From positions 62,001 through 126,000 of the forward strand of contig CAYZVX010000001.1 in assembly GCA_964482055.1 (NCBI GenBank): a stretch of DNA of 64,000 bases, written 5' to 3'. This document shows, in pieces, positions 17,115 to 24,888 of this stretch; the stretch's first letter is position 1; each line of letters begins with the position of its first letter. This stretch comes from G020354085 sp964482055. GTDB lineage: Bacteria > Pseudomonadota > Gammaproteobacteria > Acidiferrobacterales > Sulfurifustaceae. The translations under genes were made by a program, and so were the position numbers. Under the pieces are notes generated by a model. That model was not told where the DNA came from. It did not search any database and saw nothing but the letters and a program-made list of their open reading frames with translations.

Positions 17115-17842
17115 TCAGTCTGGGCGTCAACATCGACCATGTCGCGACCTTGCGCCAAGCGCGCGGTACGCGTTATCCCGATCCGGTGCACGCGGCCATC
17201 GCGGCAGAGCAGGCCGGCGCCGACGCCATTACGCTGCACCTGCGTGAGGATCGTCGGCATATCCAGGAGCGCGATGTCGAGATGCTGCGCGACATCCTGC
17301 AGACCCGCATGAATCTGGAGATGGCCGTGACCGACGACATGCTGGCGTTCGCGCGGCGCGTCCGCCCGCACGATTGCTGTCTCGTGCCGGAGCGTCGCCA
17401 GGAGCTCACCACCGAGGGCGGGCTCGATGTCGCGGGACAGCTGCGGCGCATCCGCGACGCCTGCGCGCGCCTGGCCGAGGCCGGTATCCGCGTGTCGCTG
17501 TTCGTCGACCCGGACCCCCGCCAGATCGAGGCCGCCGTGCAGAGCGGGGCGCCGGTAATCGAAATTCACACCGGTCACTATGCCGAAGCCGGTGACCCGG
17601 TGATCTGGCGCGAAGAGCTCGCGCGTATCGAGCAGGCCGTGGTGCAAGGGCGCGAGGCGCGCCTGCAGGTCAACGCCGGTCACGGCCTCAACTACCACAA
17701 TGTGCAGTCCATTGCCGCCATCCCGGGCGTATCGGAGCTCAACATCGGTCACGCCATCGTCGCGCGCGCCTTGTTCACCGGATTCGGCGAAGCGGTGCGC
17801 GAAATGAAGCGCCTCATGGTCGAGGCCGCCACGCACAGATGA
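17111..17842 (+). CDS. pdxJ: Pyridoxine 5'-phosphate synthase
   Basis: PdxJ condenses 1-deoxyxylulose 5-phosphate with 3-amino-2-oxopropyl phosphate, the last ring-forming step of DXP-dependent vitamin B6 synthesis. The TIM-barrel protein (243 residues) shows NIDHVATLRQARGT, HLREDRRHI, LVPERRQELTTEGGLD and AGHGLNYHN, all characteristic. It overlaps recO upstream and acpS downstream by four bases each. Confidence 0.97.
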   Translation: MISLGVNIDHVATLRQARGTRYPDPVHAAIAAEQAGADAITLHLREDRRHIQERDVEMLRDILQTRMNLEMAVTDDMLAFARRVRPHDCCLVPERRQELTTEGGLDVAGQLRRIRDACARLAEAGIRVSLFVDPDPRQIEAAVQSGAPVIEIHTGHYAEAGDPVIWREELARIEQAVVQGREARLQVNAGHGLNYHNVQSIAAIPGVSELNIGHAIVARALFTGFGEAVREMKRLMVEAATHR

Positions 17843-18219
17843 TCTTCGGCATCGGCACCGACATCGTGCGCGTTTCGCGCATGCGAAAGAATCTCGAGCG
17901 CTACGGCCAGCGTTTCGCGGAGCGCATCCTCACGGACCACGAGATGGAGGAGTTCCGCCGCTCGGCCCGCCCCGCGCATTACCTTGCGCGCCGCTTCGCC
18001 GCCAAGGAGGCGGCCGCCAAGGCACTCGGCACCGGGTTCGCCGGCGGCGTGCAACTGCGCCACATCGGCGTGACCCATGACGCCGCCGGTAAACCGCGGC
18101 TCGAATTCAGCGGCCGCGCAGCCGAGGTGCTGCACGAGCGGCGCATCGCGATCACGCACATCAGCCTCTCCGACGAAGAGGACCACGCGGTGGCCTTCGT
18201 CACCCTCGAAACGCCCTGA
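17839..18219 (+). CDS. acpS: Holo-[acyl-carrier-protein] synthase
   Basis: AcpS transfers phosphopantetheine from CoA to acyl carrier protein. The metal-binding aspartate is in GIGTDIV near the N-terminus, and the second motif is RRFAAKEAAAKALG with the conserved Glu. The 126-residue length is standard. It ends the lepA-acpS operon; a GC hairpin at about 18236-18250 follows but lacks a T run, so the terminator is uncertain. Confidence 0.96.
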   Translation: MIFGIGTDIVRVSRMRKNLERYGQRFAERILTDHEMEEFRRSARPAHYLARRFAAKEAAAKALGTGFAGGVQLRHIGVTHDAAGKPRLEFSGRAAEVLHERRIAITHISLSDEEDHAVAFVTLETP

Positions 18220-18406
18220 CGGATCGGCGGACACACCCGCCGCCGGCGGGCTTGCGGCAGTCTCGTATTCCTGCGAGGACGCGAATAGCGCTGACCCCCG
18301 GCTCTTTCCGCTGCACGAAGTCCACAGCCTCATCGGGTGCCCGGCCTGTCCGTGCGGGATACATCCCTCGGGCACATCTTTTGCAATTCTATCCTATGAG
18401 GCCTGA

Positions 18407-18420
18407 TTGATCTCGATCAA
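18407..18420. promoter_or_regulatory. Perfect FNR/ANR box
   Basis: TTGAT-CTCG-ATCAA matches the FNR consensus TTGAT-N4-ATCAA without a mismatch. Its centre is 41.5 bases upstream of position 18455, exactly the class II activator position relative to the -10-like TAGCAT at 18443-18448. Confidence 0.8.
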
Positions 18421-18442
18421 CTCAAGGCCACCCGTTCCTGTT

Positions 18443-18448
18443 TAGCAT
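18443..18448 (+). promoter_or_regulatory. -10 element of the FNR-dependent promoter
   Basis: TAGCAT lies 22 bases after the FNR box, with no good -35, as expected for an FNR class II promoter. Transcription would start near 18455, 20 bases before the ATG of the FecR-domain gene. Confidence 0.55.
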
Positions 18449-18474
18449 TATCGGTGCAAGCGCGTCCGTTGCAC

Positions 18475-19431
18475 ATGAAAAACAACCGTAGAAATCGCCA
18501 CGCTTGTCCCGCGTGGACGCAAATTGCCGGCCTCGCGTTTGCGCTCTTCACGGCTGCTCCTGGTTTTGCTCAGGGGGCCGAGCCGCCACCGGACGCTTGG
18601 CTTGAGCGGATCCTCGCAAGCCTGCAGCAACTCGAAACGCAAGCACAGGATCAGGCAGCCCGGGCCGACCGCAAGATCCTTGCCGCCGAGCAGGTGATCC
18701 GCCAAAGCACGGAGGCATTCGCCGCCGCTGAAGCGGCCGCAAACGCCACCGCTCGCGACACTGCCCGCCAGGCGCTTGCGCGCGCCACGGCCGCCGAGGC
18801 CCGCGCCAGGCGTCTGCGCGAGGCGGCCGAGGTCAATGCGCATCGTGCGCGTGCAGCCGCCCGCTCCGTGCGGCGACTGGCTGACACGGCAAGGGAGATC
18901 CAGGCGAAGGCGTTGCTCGTGTTCCAGAAGGGCGACGTGCGGATTTCAAGCCCGCAAGGTGCCCGGCAGACTTCCGATCCTTCCGTGGCGCGACCGCTGC
19001 AAAGTGGAGATATGTTGCGCACGGGCCCAGGCGGCTTTGCGCAGTTATTCCTCGGTGATGGCCAAAGCACGGTCATGCTGGGCGAGAATACGACAGCAAG
19101 CTACCGCGACAGCGAGGAACGCACCGTGCTCGATTTGGTCTCGGGTGAGGTCAGGCTGGCGGTCAAGAAATGGACAAAGCGATTCGAAATTCCAACACCG
19201 ACAGCAGTCTGCGCAGTTCGCGGTACCCGGTTCGCCGTTCGCCATGACAGGGAAACGAGAAATACGGAACTTGCGGTAGTCGAGGGAATGGTCGAGGCGT
19301 GGCCGCTGGCAGCAGACAAACCAATCGAAGTGCCCGCCGGCATGCGCTTACTGATCAGGTCCGACGGCGCCGTGGGAGGACCGCTCGCACTTGATCCTTC
19401 CGCCGTCGATCCATGGGAATCCGGTTTCTGA
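18475..19431 (+). CDS. Exported FecR-domain protein with N-terminal coiled coil
   Basis: The 318-residue protein has a signal peptide (about residues 1-34, ending GFAQ), then an alanine/arginine-rich helical stretch (about 45-140) likely to form a coiled coil, and a FecR-type beta domain (about 145-290) with FQKGDVRISSPQG, LQSGDMLRTGPGGFAQ, LVSGEVRLAVK and TPTAVCAVRGTRFAV. FecR domains occur in periplasmic scaffolding or signalling proteins. ATG 18475 is preferred to GTG 18454 because the latter lies at the predicted transcript start. It is the first gene of the FNR-controlled cluster. Function unknown. Confidence 0.82.
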   Translation: MKNNRRNRHACPAWTQIAGLAFALFTAAPGFAQGAEPPPDAWLERILASLQQLETQAQDQAARADRKILAAEQVIRQSTEAFAAAEAAANATARDTARQALARATAAEARARRLREAAEVNAHRARAAARSVRRLADTAREIQAKALLVFQKGDVRISSPQGARQTSDPSVARPLQSGDMLRTGPGGFAQLFLGDGQSTVMLGENTTASYRDSEERTVLDLVSGEVRLAVKKWTKRFEIPTPTAVCAVRGTRFAVRHDRETRNTELAVVEGMVEAWPLAADKPIEVPAGMRLLIRSDGAVGGPLALDPSAVDPWESGF

Positions 19432-19455
19432 AACATCCGTGCGAGGCCGGGAGTC

Positions 19456-20628
19456 ATGTGTAACCTTGCGACAACACCATCGGTCGGGCGATTTTGCGCG
19501 AACACCGTGCTCGCCGCCGTGACGGCCTTCCTGCTTGCGGCTCTCGGCCATTCCCCAGTCGGCGCCGCAGGCGCCGTATGCGACGGGACGGTCGTGCCCG
19601 GCCGTGGTTTCGTAAGAGCAGGCAATACCTACAACGTGACAAAAGGCGGGACGACCTACATATGCGTCGCCTGTGGAAGCTGCCGTCCGTTGTCGTCTGG
19701 TCAGGGCGCCGGAGGCGGCAACTTCGGAGGGACGTCAACACGAAGCATGGTTGGAAACGCGATCGTCGGCGGCTTCATGTCGGGCCTCCAGCAGGACTTT
19801 GCGGATGCGCAGGCAGAGCGGGGGCGGGAGGCAGCCGAAGCCGCGGCGCGTGCGCAGGCAGAACGTATCCGGCGCGAGCGGCAAGAGGCAGCCCGGCGCA
19901 AGGAATTCGAGCAACAGAGGTCCGAGACACTGGGAGCATTGAAGGGTTTTTCCGCGGACAGTGGCTCGGGTGCGGGCGGCGCGGACGGCTTGGGGCTCAA
20001 GCCCTTGACGCTCGACAGTGCGGCAGACCGAGCGACCGACAGCCTCGGGCTGAAGGCCTTGCCATCGGCCACGGCAGACAATGCGTCCACCGGCGGCTCG
20101 AAAGCGTTGCGCGATGCGCGCTGCGCCACGCTACGCTCCATCGCCGCTGCGCGCGAGACGAGCGCTGAGCAGGCGCGCGTGAAGTCCGAACGCGCCATGC
20201 AGGGTGCGGGTGATGCAGACTGCCCGCTGCCGCCGCCCCACGTACCCATGCCGTCGTCGCAATCCGTCCGGACCCCGGAAACCGCCGCTCGCATCAAGGC
20301 GACTGAAGAGCTCATCCGGCAGCTGAGCCACAACAGCCAGGCCTTGACCGAGGCGAACGCCAGGCGCCAGAAGACTGTCGAGGAGCTCGAACGCGCCAGG
20401 AACGAGGTTAAAGCCCTGACAAACCAGCCGCACGACGAGGCACAACGCAAGGCGCAGGCCGCGCTCGCGGCTGCCGCCAGACTCGAGCAGGAGCTCGCCG
20501 AGGTCGAACAGACGATCAGGGACATCAAGAACAAGAACACGCAACTGGCCGGGCAGCTTGGTGACCTCGAGCGGCATAGCCCGTCTGGCGAGCCTGGCGT
20601 CCCCGTTTCCCCGAACGCCCATCCTTAA
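19456..20628 (+). CDS. Exported Cys-motif coiled-coil protein, unknown
   Basis: I do not recognise this 390-residue protein. It has a signal peptide (about 1-38, ending VGAAGA), a small region with CDGTVVPGRGF and ICVACGSC (residues ~42-76), a glycine-rich hinge, and two charged helical stretches (about 118-155 and 275-375) rich in Glu, Arg, Gln and Ala with heptad-like spacing. Two tandem-like segments LGLKPL and LGLKAL lie near 180 and 200. It sits 24 bases after the FecR gene and 12 bases before the TPR-PDZ gene, so all three are probably co-transcribed and act together in the envelope. Confidence 0.75.
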   Translation: MCNLATTPSVGRFCANTVLAAVTAFLLAALGHSPVGAAGAVCDGTVVPGRGFVRAGNTYNVTKGGTTYICVACGSCRPLSSGQGAGGGNFGGTSTRSMVGNAIVGGFMSGLQQDFADAQAERGREAAEAAARAQAERIRRERQEAARRKEFEQQRSETLGALKGFSADSGSGAGGADGLGLKPLTLDSAADRATDSLGLKALPSATADNASTGGSKALRDARCATLRSIAAARETSAEQARVKSERAMQGAGDADCPLPPPHVPMPSSQSVRTPETAARIKATEELIRQLSHNSQALTEANARRQKTVEELERARNEVKALTNQPHDEAQRKAQAALAAAARLEQELAEVEQTIRDIKNKNTQLAGQLGDLERHSPSGEPGVPVSPNAHP

Positions 20629-20640
20629 GGGAGGATCGCC

Positions 20641-21333
20641 ATGAGGACAACGGCTGCACTCTTGTTCACGATCTGCGCCCTAGTCGCACAGACAGCATGG
20701 GGTACCGGCACCATCCCCGAGGAGGCGCGCCGGCATCTCATTCGAGGACGCACGGCCCTGGAGATGGGACAAACGATGGCGGCGTTTCACGAGGCGCGCC
20801 GGGAATTCGCCAGGGCCGTCGAGATCGCCCCCGGCTGGGCCGACGCGCATTACAACCTTGCGGTCGTGCAAGCCAAGACTGGCGACCTGAATGGAGCCAT
20901 CGAGTCATATCACCGCTACCTCGAGCTTGACCCGCAGGCCCGGGACGCCCAGAAGGTCAAGGATGAAATCGTCAAGCTGGAATACCAGAAAGAACAACAG
21001 GAACGAACATCGCCGTTCATCCGTCACATGGCCATGCTCACGGCAGGTGGTATCGGCGCAGGGATCAAGGCCGACGCTGCAAGTGGCGAGATCCTTCTCG
21101 CTCTGGTCGCCAAGGGTTCGGCGGCGGAAGCGGCGGGCCTACAGGCCGGCGACCGGCTTCTGGCCGTGGACGGCAAGACAACAGCCGGTCTGCGCGAAGA
21201 TCAGGTCGTGAAGCTCGTGCGCGGTGAACCCGGAACGCCGGTGAAACTCACGATCCTGCGTGACGGCTGGGACCAGCCGCGGGAATTCTCGCTGACGCGC
21301 ATGAATGCCCCCGCAGCGAGATTTTTGCGGTAA
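20641..21333 (+). CDS. Exported TPR-PDZ protein (5' part of an interrupted gene)
   Basis: The 230-residue product has a signal peptide (1-22), a TPR region (about 50-100; WADAHYNLAVVQAKTGDL, IESYHRYLELDP) and a PDZ domain (about 130-220; LQAGDRLLAVDGKTT, VKLVRGEPGTPVKLTI). Start ATG 20641 has GGGAGG seven bases upstream. Reading stops at TAA 21331-21333, but the same frame then encodes a second PDZ domain and a CFI-box, so this is probably the front of a longer protein. The downstream half of the PDZ coding region is a perfect copy of the one at 21457-21588. Confidence 0.75.
   Translation: MRTTAALLFTICALVAQTAWGTGTIPEEARRHLIRGRTALEMGQTMAAFHEARREFARAVEIAPGWADAHYNLAVVQAKTGDLNGAIESYHRYLELDPQARDAQKVKDEIVKLEYQKEQQERTSPFIRHMAMLTAGGIGAGIKADAASGEILLALVAKGSAAEAAGLQAGDRLLAVDGKTTAGLREDQVVKLVRGEPGTPVKLTILRDGWDQPREFSLTRMNAPAARFLR
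21142..21273 (+). repeat. 132-bp perfect direct repeat, copy 1
   Basis: This segment of the first PDZ domain is identical base for base to 21457-21588. The offset is 315 bases, a multiple of three, so both copies are read in the same frame. The flanking PDZ sequence is strongly diverged, which suggests gene conversion or an assembly effect instead of simple recent duplication. Confidence 0.95.
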
Positions 21334-21971
21334 CCCCCGTTCGCGCCGCCCCTGCCGCGCGGCGTGATCGGCGTGAGCATCCAGGTCGGCGAGCCGGATA
21401 GTGTCGTGCGCCTGGCCGAGACCCTGCCCGAGTCGACGGCGCAAGCGGCAGGCCCGCAGGCCGGCGACCGGCTTCTGGCCGTGGACGGCAAGACAACAGC
21501 CGGTCTGCGCGAAGATCAGGTCGTGAAGCTCGTGCGCGGTGAACCCGGAACGCCGGTGAAACTCACGATCCTGCGTGACGGCTGGGACAGCCCACGTGAT
21601 TTTGCGTTGACGCGCAAGGACCTGGACCGCCGCTGACGTCGAACCGCGGAGCCTCCGCCACGGGGCTCGGGCTGCTTCATCGCCACTGCGGCCTACGGCT
21701 CGTACCTCGATGCGCACGTCGAGGCGCTGCGCGGTCTCCGCGATCGCCATCTCCTGACGAACGTGCCAGGCCGGGCGTTCGTAGAGTTCTACTACCCTCA
21801 CTCGCCGCCCCGATCTCCGCCTACATTGCCGAGCGGCCGTGGGCGCGGGCGGCGGCGCGCTGGGTCTTGACTCCAATCGTGTTCAGTATTCGCAACCCGG
21901 CAGAAACGGCGCTGCTCGCACTCGCCGGCGTGGTAATGTTCTCGCGCATGCGTTGCCTAATTGCGGGGTAA
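21334..21971 (+). pseudogene. Degraded 3' part: second PDZ plus CFI-box C-terminal domain
   Basis: Directly after the TAA at 21331 the same frame continues with a second PDZ domain (GVIGVSIQVGEPDSVVR, QAGDRLLAVDGKTT) to a TGA at 21634-21636. Beyond that TGA, still in the same frame, comes GCFIATAAYGSYLDAHV and LLTNVPGRAFVEFYY, the CFI-box-CTERM domain. An extra C within 21802-21811 shifts the frame; in the new frame the expected end PISAYIAERPWARAAARW and a hydrophobic helix (TALLALAGVVMF) run to TAA 21969-21971. One ancestral TPR-PDZ-PDZ-CFI-box gene therefore carries two stops and one frameshift. Sequencing error in a draft assembly is an alternative. Confidence 0.75.
21457..21588 (+). repeat. 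132-bp perfect direct repeat, copy 2
   Basis: Second copy of the repeat at 21142-21273, lying in the second PDZ domain. Confidence 0.95.
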
Positions 21972-22007
21972 CGGGGTAAGGGGAACGAAACCGGCTGCGA
22001 AACGAAA

Positions 22008-22027
22008 AGGGCCGCCTGTGCGGCCCT
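22008..22027 (-). terminator. Rho-independent terminator of tRNA-Asn
   Basis: Read on the minus strand: AGGGCCGC, loop ACAG, GCGGCCCT, followed by TTTCGTTTCG. It lies 11 bases downstream of the tRNA 3' end. Confidence 0.8.
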
Positions 22028-22037
22028 CCTGTCTGGA

Positions 22038-22113
<76 letters not shown>

Positions 22114-22172
22114 ATTCTGGGTCGCGACCCTTGGCGCGAAATATCGTGGGCACCCGCGCTTTCGGGCGGCGT

Positions 22173-22202
22173 ATGTTACTTGTGGCCGGCAGAGAGGGTC
22201 AA
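22173..22202 (-). promoter_or_regulatory. Promoter of tRNA-Asn
   Basis: On the minus strand TTGACC (22202-22197), 18 bases, then TAACAT (22178-22173). Transcription would start near 22166, about 53 bases before the tRNA. The -35 sits just beyond the end of the pseudopilin gene. Confidence 0.55.
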
Positions 22203-22215
22203 GCCGCGTGCGCGG

Positions 22216-22818
22216 TTAGCGACACTGCGGTTTGGAGCCGGTGGAGGTCCGATCCGACACGCGCGCCCGGCCCACACGATTCAGAATCACGGTCTTTGCC
22301 GTGCCGCGTCGATCGCACAGGGTAAAGGTGCCGTTCATCGGGGTCTGCCCGGTTGGATAGTAGGTGAAGCCGTTATTGCGCTCGCTCGCGGCGGGGCCAA
22401 CGCCCGACGCGCGAAGATCCAGCTTGTGCCCGGCACTCAAGGCCTGCTGCACGCGGATCACGGTTTCGTCGGCGCCACGCTCCTTGTCCTGATCGGCGTC
22501 GACGAACACGATCCAGCCTTGTTCCCAGCGGCTATCCGGCGTGCAGCGCGCGCCGCTCGCGCTCTTGCACACGGTCACTGGGGTGGCGCGCCGAATGGCC
22601 TCCGAGCGGGCGAACGCAAGATGCGTCACGAGCACGTTCACATCGGTCGACAAGCGCTGTCGCTCAAGCAGGGGATCGAGCCCGCCAGCAACGCCCGCGC
22701 TGAGAACGCCAACTACTCCGATGCTGGTCAGCAAGTCGTAAAGCGAGTAACCACGTTGGCGGCCTGACGTGACCGGACCAACGGCACGGAGACGGATACG
22801 GATACGGAGGCGACGCAT
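22216..22818 (-). CDS. GspH/FimT-family type IV pseudopilin
   Basis: The 200-residue protein has a prepilin-type leader: a basic segment ends in RGYSLYDLLTSIGVVGVL, with cleavage expected after the Gly and a hydrophobic helix following. The globular part has FimT/GspH features (LVTHLAFARSEAIRRATPVTVCKS, EQGWIVFVDAD, FTLCDRRGTAKTVILNRVGR). Such minor pilins prime type IV pili or related machines. Residue +5 of the mature helix is Asp, not the usual Glu. ATG 22818 has a GGAAGG ribosome site. No other pilus gene lies nearby, so it is an orphan. Confidence 0.85.
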   Translation of the reverse strand: MRRLRIRIRLRAVGPVTSGRQRGYSLYDLLTSIGVVGVLSAGVAGGLDPLLERQRLSTDVNVLVTHLAFARSEAIRRATPVTVCKSASGARCTPDSRWEQGWIVFVDADQDKERGADETVIRVQQALSAGHKLDLRASGVGPAASERNNGFTYYPTGQTPMNGTFTLCDRRGTAKTVILNRVGRARVSDRTSTGSKPQCR

Positions 22819-22936
22819 GTTGCACCTTCCCTGGTTTTTCTTGTTCCATGCCGGGGCGGCATGATCGACAACAGCGAATTCCGTTTCTGCCGAATACTAT
22901 GCCGGGCGCGGCGACGGCTGTAAAGCGTGACGGCGC

Positions 22937-23617
22937 TCAGTTCCAGCCGATGCCGGGACCCCCGTCGAGTGGCGTAAAGTTTACATGCACGTCAAGGCGG
23001 CCCTCGAACAGCGCGTCCATGCGCAGCTGGCCGGGGGAATCCACGGCGTGCAAACGCAGCGGCGGCGGGGCGATCGTGCGCACGCGCAGGGCGTTGGCCG
23101 GATAGTCGATGGTGATCTGCACCAGCATCGGGAAATAGCCGTCGAAGAACCGGCGCATGTAAGGCCCGCCATGCCATTCATATTCGCCGGTCAGCTCGTT
23201 GCGGCGCAGTGAGCGATTCTCGCTCAGGATGCACAGCACCGCATCCTTGCCGACCTCGGTGAGCTGCACCGTCGATCCCTCGATCCAGGCGCGGCCCACA
23301 TGCTGGGCCTCCAAGATCTGGAGGTTGCGCACGCGGCCGCGATGGAACACCACCTGCAGGGCTGGAGTTGGGCCGAGACGGTGATGGCACTGCTTCATGC
23401 GGATCCAGCCGGTTTTGAGCGAGTCGTCCGTAATCGCGATGTGGCTGCTCTGCAGGTGCGGCGGCCGCGCCGGCGCCTCCGGTAGAAAGTGCAGCTCACC
23501 CTCGTTGATCTTGTCCGGCGAAAACTCCTCGTCTGCCGCAGGCAGCATCGGTGCACAACACAAGGCAATCAGGCCGGCCGACAACCTGAGGGCAACGCGC
23601 CGACCGGATTTCGGCAT
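22937..23617 (-). CDS. Exported conserved protein of unknown function
   Basis: I do not recognise a named family. The 226-residue protein has a signal peptide (about 1-28, ending LPAADEE) and a mature part rich in beta-like segments (WIRMKQCHHRL, RNLQILEAQHVGRAWIEG, AVLCILSENRSL, MRRFFDGYFPMLVQITIDYP, LFEGRLDVHVNF). Two cysteines, in KQCHH and VLCIL, could form a disulfide. The ATG at 23617 lies five bases after the aminotransferase stop, so the two are co-transcribed. A longer reading frame upstream exists but overlaps the aminotransferase antisense frame and is spurious. Confidence 0.75.
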   Translation of the reverse strand: MPKSGRRVALRLSAGLIALCCAPMLPAADEEFSPDKINEGELHFLPEAPARPPHLQSSHIAITDDSLKTGWIRMKQCHHRLGPTPALQVVFHRGRVRNLQILEAQHVGRAWIEGSTVQLTEVGKDAVLCILSENRSLRRNELTGEYEWHGGPYMRRFFDGYFPMLVQITIDYPANALRVRTIAPPPLRLHAVDSPGQLRMDALFEGRLDVHVNFTPLDGGPGIGWN

Positions 23618-23622
23618 CGCGA

Positions 23623-24813
23623 TCAGGCCGCCCCTAGGGTCTGCTCGATGCGATCGAGTGCCTTGTCGAGCGTTTGCATCGAGGTGGCGTAGGACAGCCG
23701 TAAGTAGCCCTCGGCCCCGAAGGCCGAGCCCGGTACCAGGGCGACGCCGGCCGCATTGAGCAGATGCTCGGCGAGGGCAACATCGTTGGCAAGCCCGCTG
23801 GTGGTTATCGCGCCGCTGAAATCCGCAAACGCATAGAAGGCGCCTTGTGCAGGCAAGCAGCGAACCCCGCGAATGCGGTTGAGTCGCGCCACGACATGGT
23901 CGTGGCGTTCGCGGAAGGCCTTGAGCATCGGCATGATACAAGACTGGTCGCCCACGAGCGCCGCCTCGGCCGCCACCTGGGCGATGGAGGTCGGGTTGGA
24001 GGTGCTTTGGGACTGGACATTCTTCATCGCCGCGATCAACGCTTTCGGCCCGGCGCAGTAACCGATGCGCCAGCCGGTCATGGCATAGGCCTTGGACACG
24101 CCGTTGAGCACGATGCTGCGCTCCTGCAGGTCCGGGCAGGCGTTGACAATGTTCGCGAATGGCTCGGCCGCCCACAGGATGTGCTCATACATATCGTCCG
24201 TCGCGACCAGCACCTGCGGGTGGCGACGCAGGACCTCGCCGAGGGCGGCGAGCTCCGCCCGCGTGTAGGCCACACCGGTCGGATTGGACGGGCTGTTGAT
24301 CACGAACAGCTTGGTCCTGGGCGTGATCGCGCGCTCGAGCTGCTCGGGTCGAATCTTGAAGCCCTGCTCGATGCCGGCCTTGACGATGACCGGTACGCCG
24401 TCGGCGAGCAGAACCATGTCCGGATACGAGACCCAGTAGGGCGCCGGGATAATGACCTCGTCGCCGGCGTCGAGCAGCGCCTGCGCCAGATTGAAAAAGC
24501 TCTGCTTGCCGCCGACCGAAACCAGCACTTGATCCGGGGTGAATGCGAGCTGGTTCTCGCCCTTGAACTTCTCGACGATCGCCTGCTTGAGCGAGGGAAT
24601 GCCGTCGACGGCGGTGTACTTGGTAAATCCCTCGTGGATCGCCCGGATCGCGGCATCCTTGATGTGTTGGGGGGTATCGAAATCGGGCTCGCCCGCCCCC
24701 AGACTGATCACGTCTTTGCCTTGCGCCTTGAGCTCTTTGGCGCGGGCGTCGACGGCGAGGGTGGGCGAGGGTTTGATGCGACCGACACGACTGGCAAGAC
24801 GGATACTGGCCAC
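23623..24813 (-). CDS. Pyridoxal-phosphate aminotransferase, aspartate type (class I, Ib)
   Basis: The 396-residue enzyme transfers the amino group of aspartate (or a related amino acid) to 2-oxoglutarate. It shows ISLGAGEPDFDTPQHIKDAA, the GFTKYTAVDGIPSLKQAI segment, NSPSNPTGVAYTRAEL and the PLP lysine in NGVSKAYAMTGWRIGYCAG, as in AspC/AAT-Ib enzymes of bacteria. Substrate range (aspartate versus prephenate) cannot be settled by eye. The start is GTG 24813 with GAGGA upstream; it is divergent from uvrB across 75 bases. Confidence 0.93.
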   Translation of the reverse strand: MASIRLASRVGRIKPSPTLAVDARAKELKAQGKDVISLGAGEPDFDTPQHIKDAAIRAIHEGFTKYTAVDGIPSLKQAIVEKFKGENQLAFTPDQVLVSVGGKQSFFNLAQALLDAGDEVIIPAPYWVSYPDMVLLADGVPVIVKAGIEQGFKIRPEQLERAITPRTKLFVINSPSNPTGVAYTRAELAALGEVLRRHPQVLVATDDMYEHILWAAEPFANIVNACPDLQERSIVLNGVSKAYAMTGWRIGYCAGPKALIAAMKNVQSQSTSNPTSIAQVAAEAALVGDQSCIMPMLKAFRERHDHVVARLNRIRGVRCLPAQGAFYAFADFSGAITTSGLANDVALAEHLLNAAGVALVPGSAFGAEGYLRLSYATSMQTLDKALDRIEQTLGAA

Positions 24814-24888
24814 GAATTCCTCGCTTTGGACACTGTCAAACGGGATCGCGGCTAATATAACCGTCCGCGCCAGCAAAGACGATAGGAC

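Noticed and set aside
23618..24175. N-terminal extension of the exported unknown protein to 412 residues
   Set aside because: The extra 186 residues lie inside the aminotransferase gene in another frame; a signal peptide begins at the ATG 23617.
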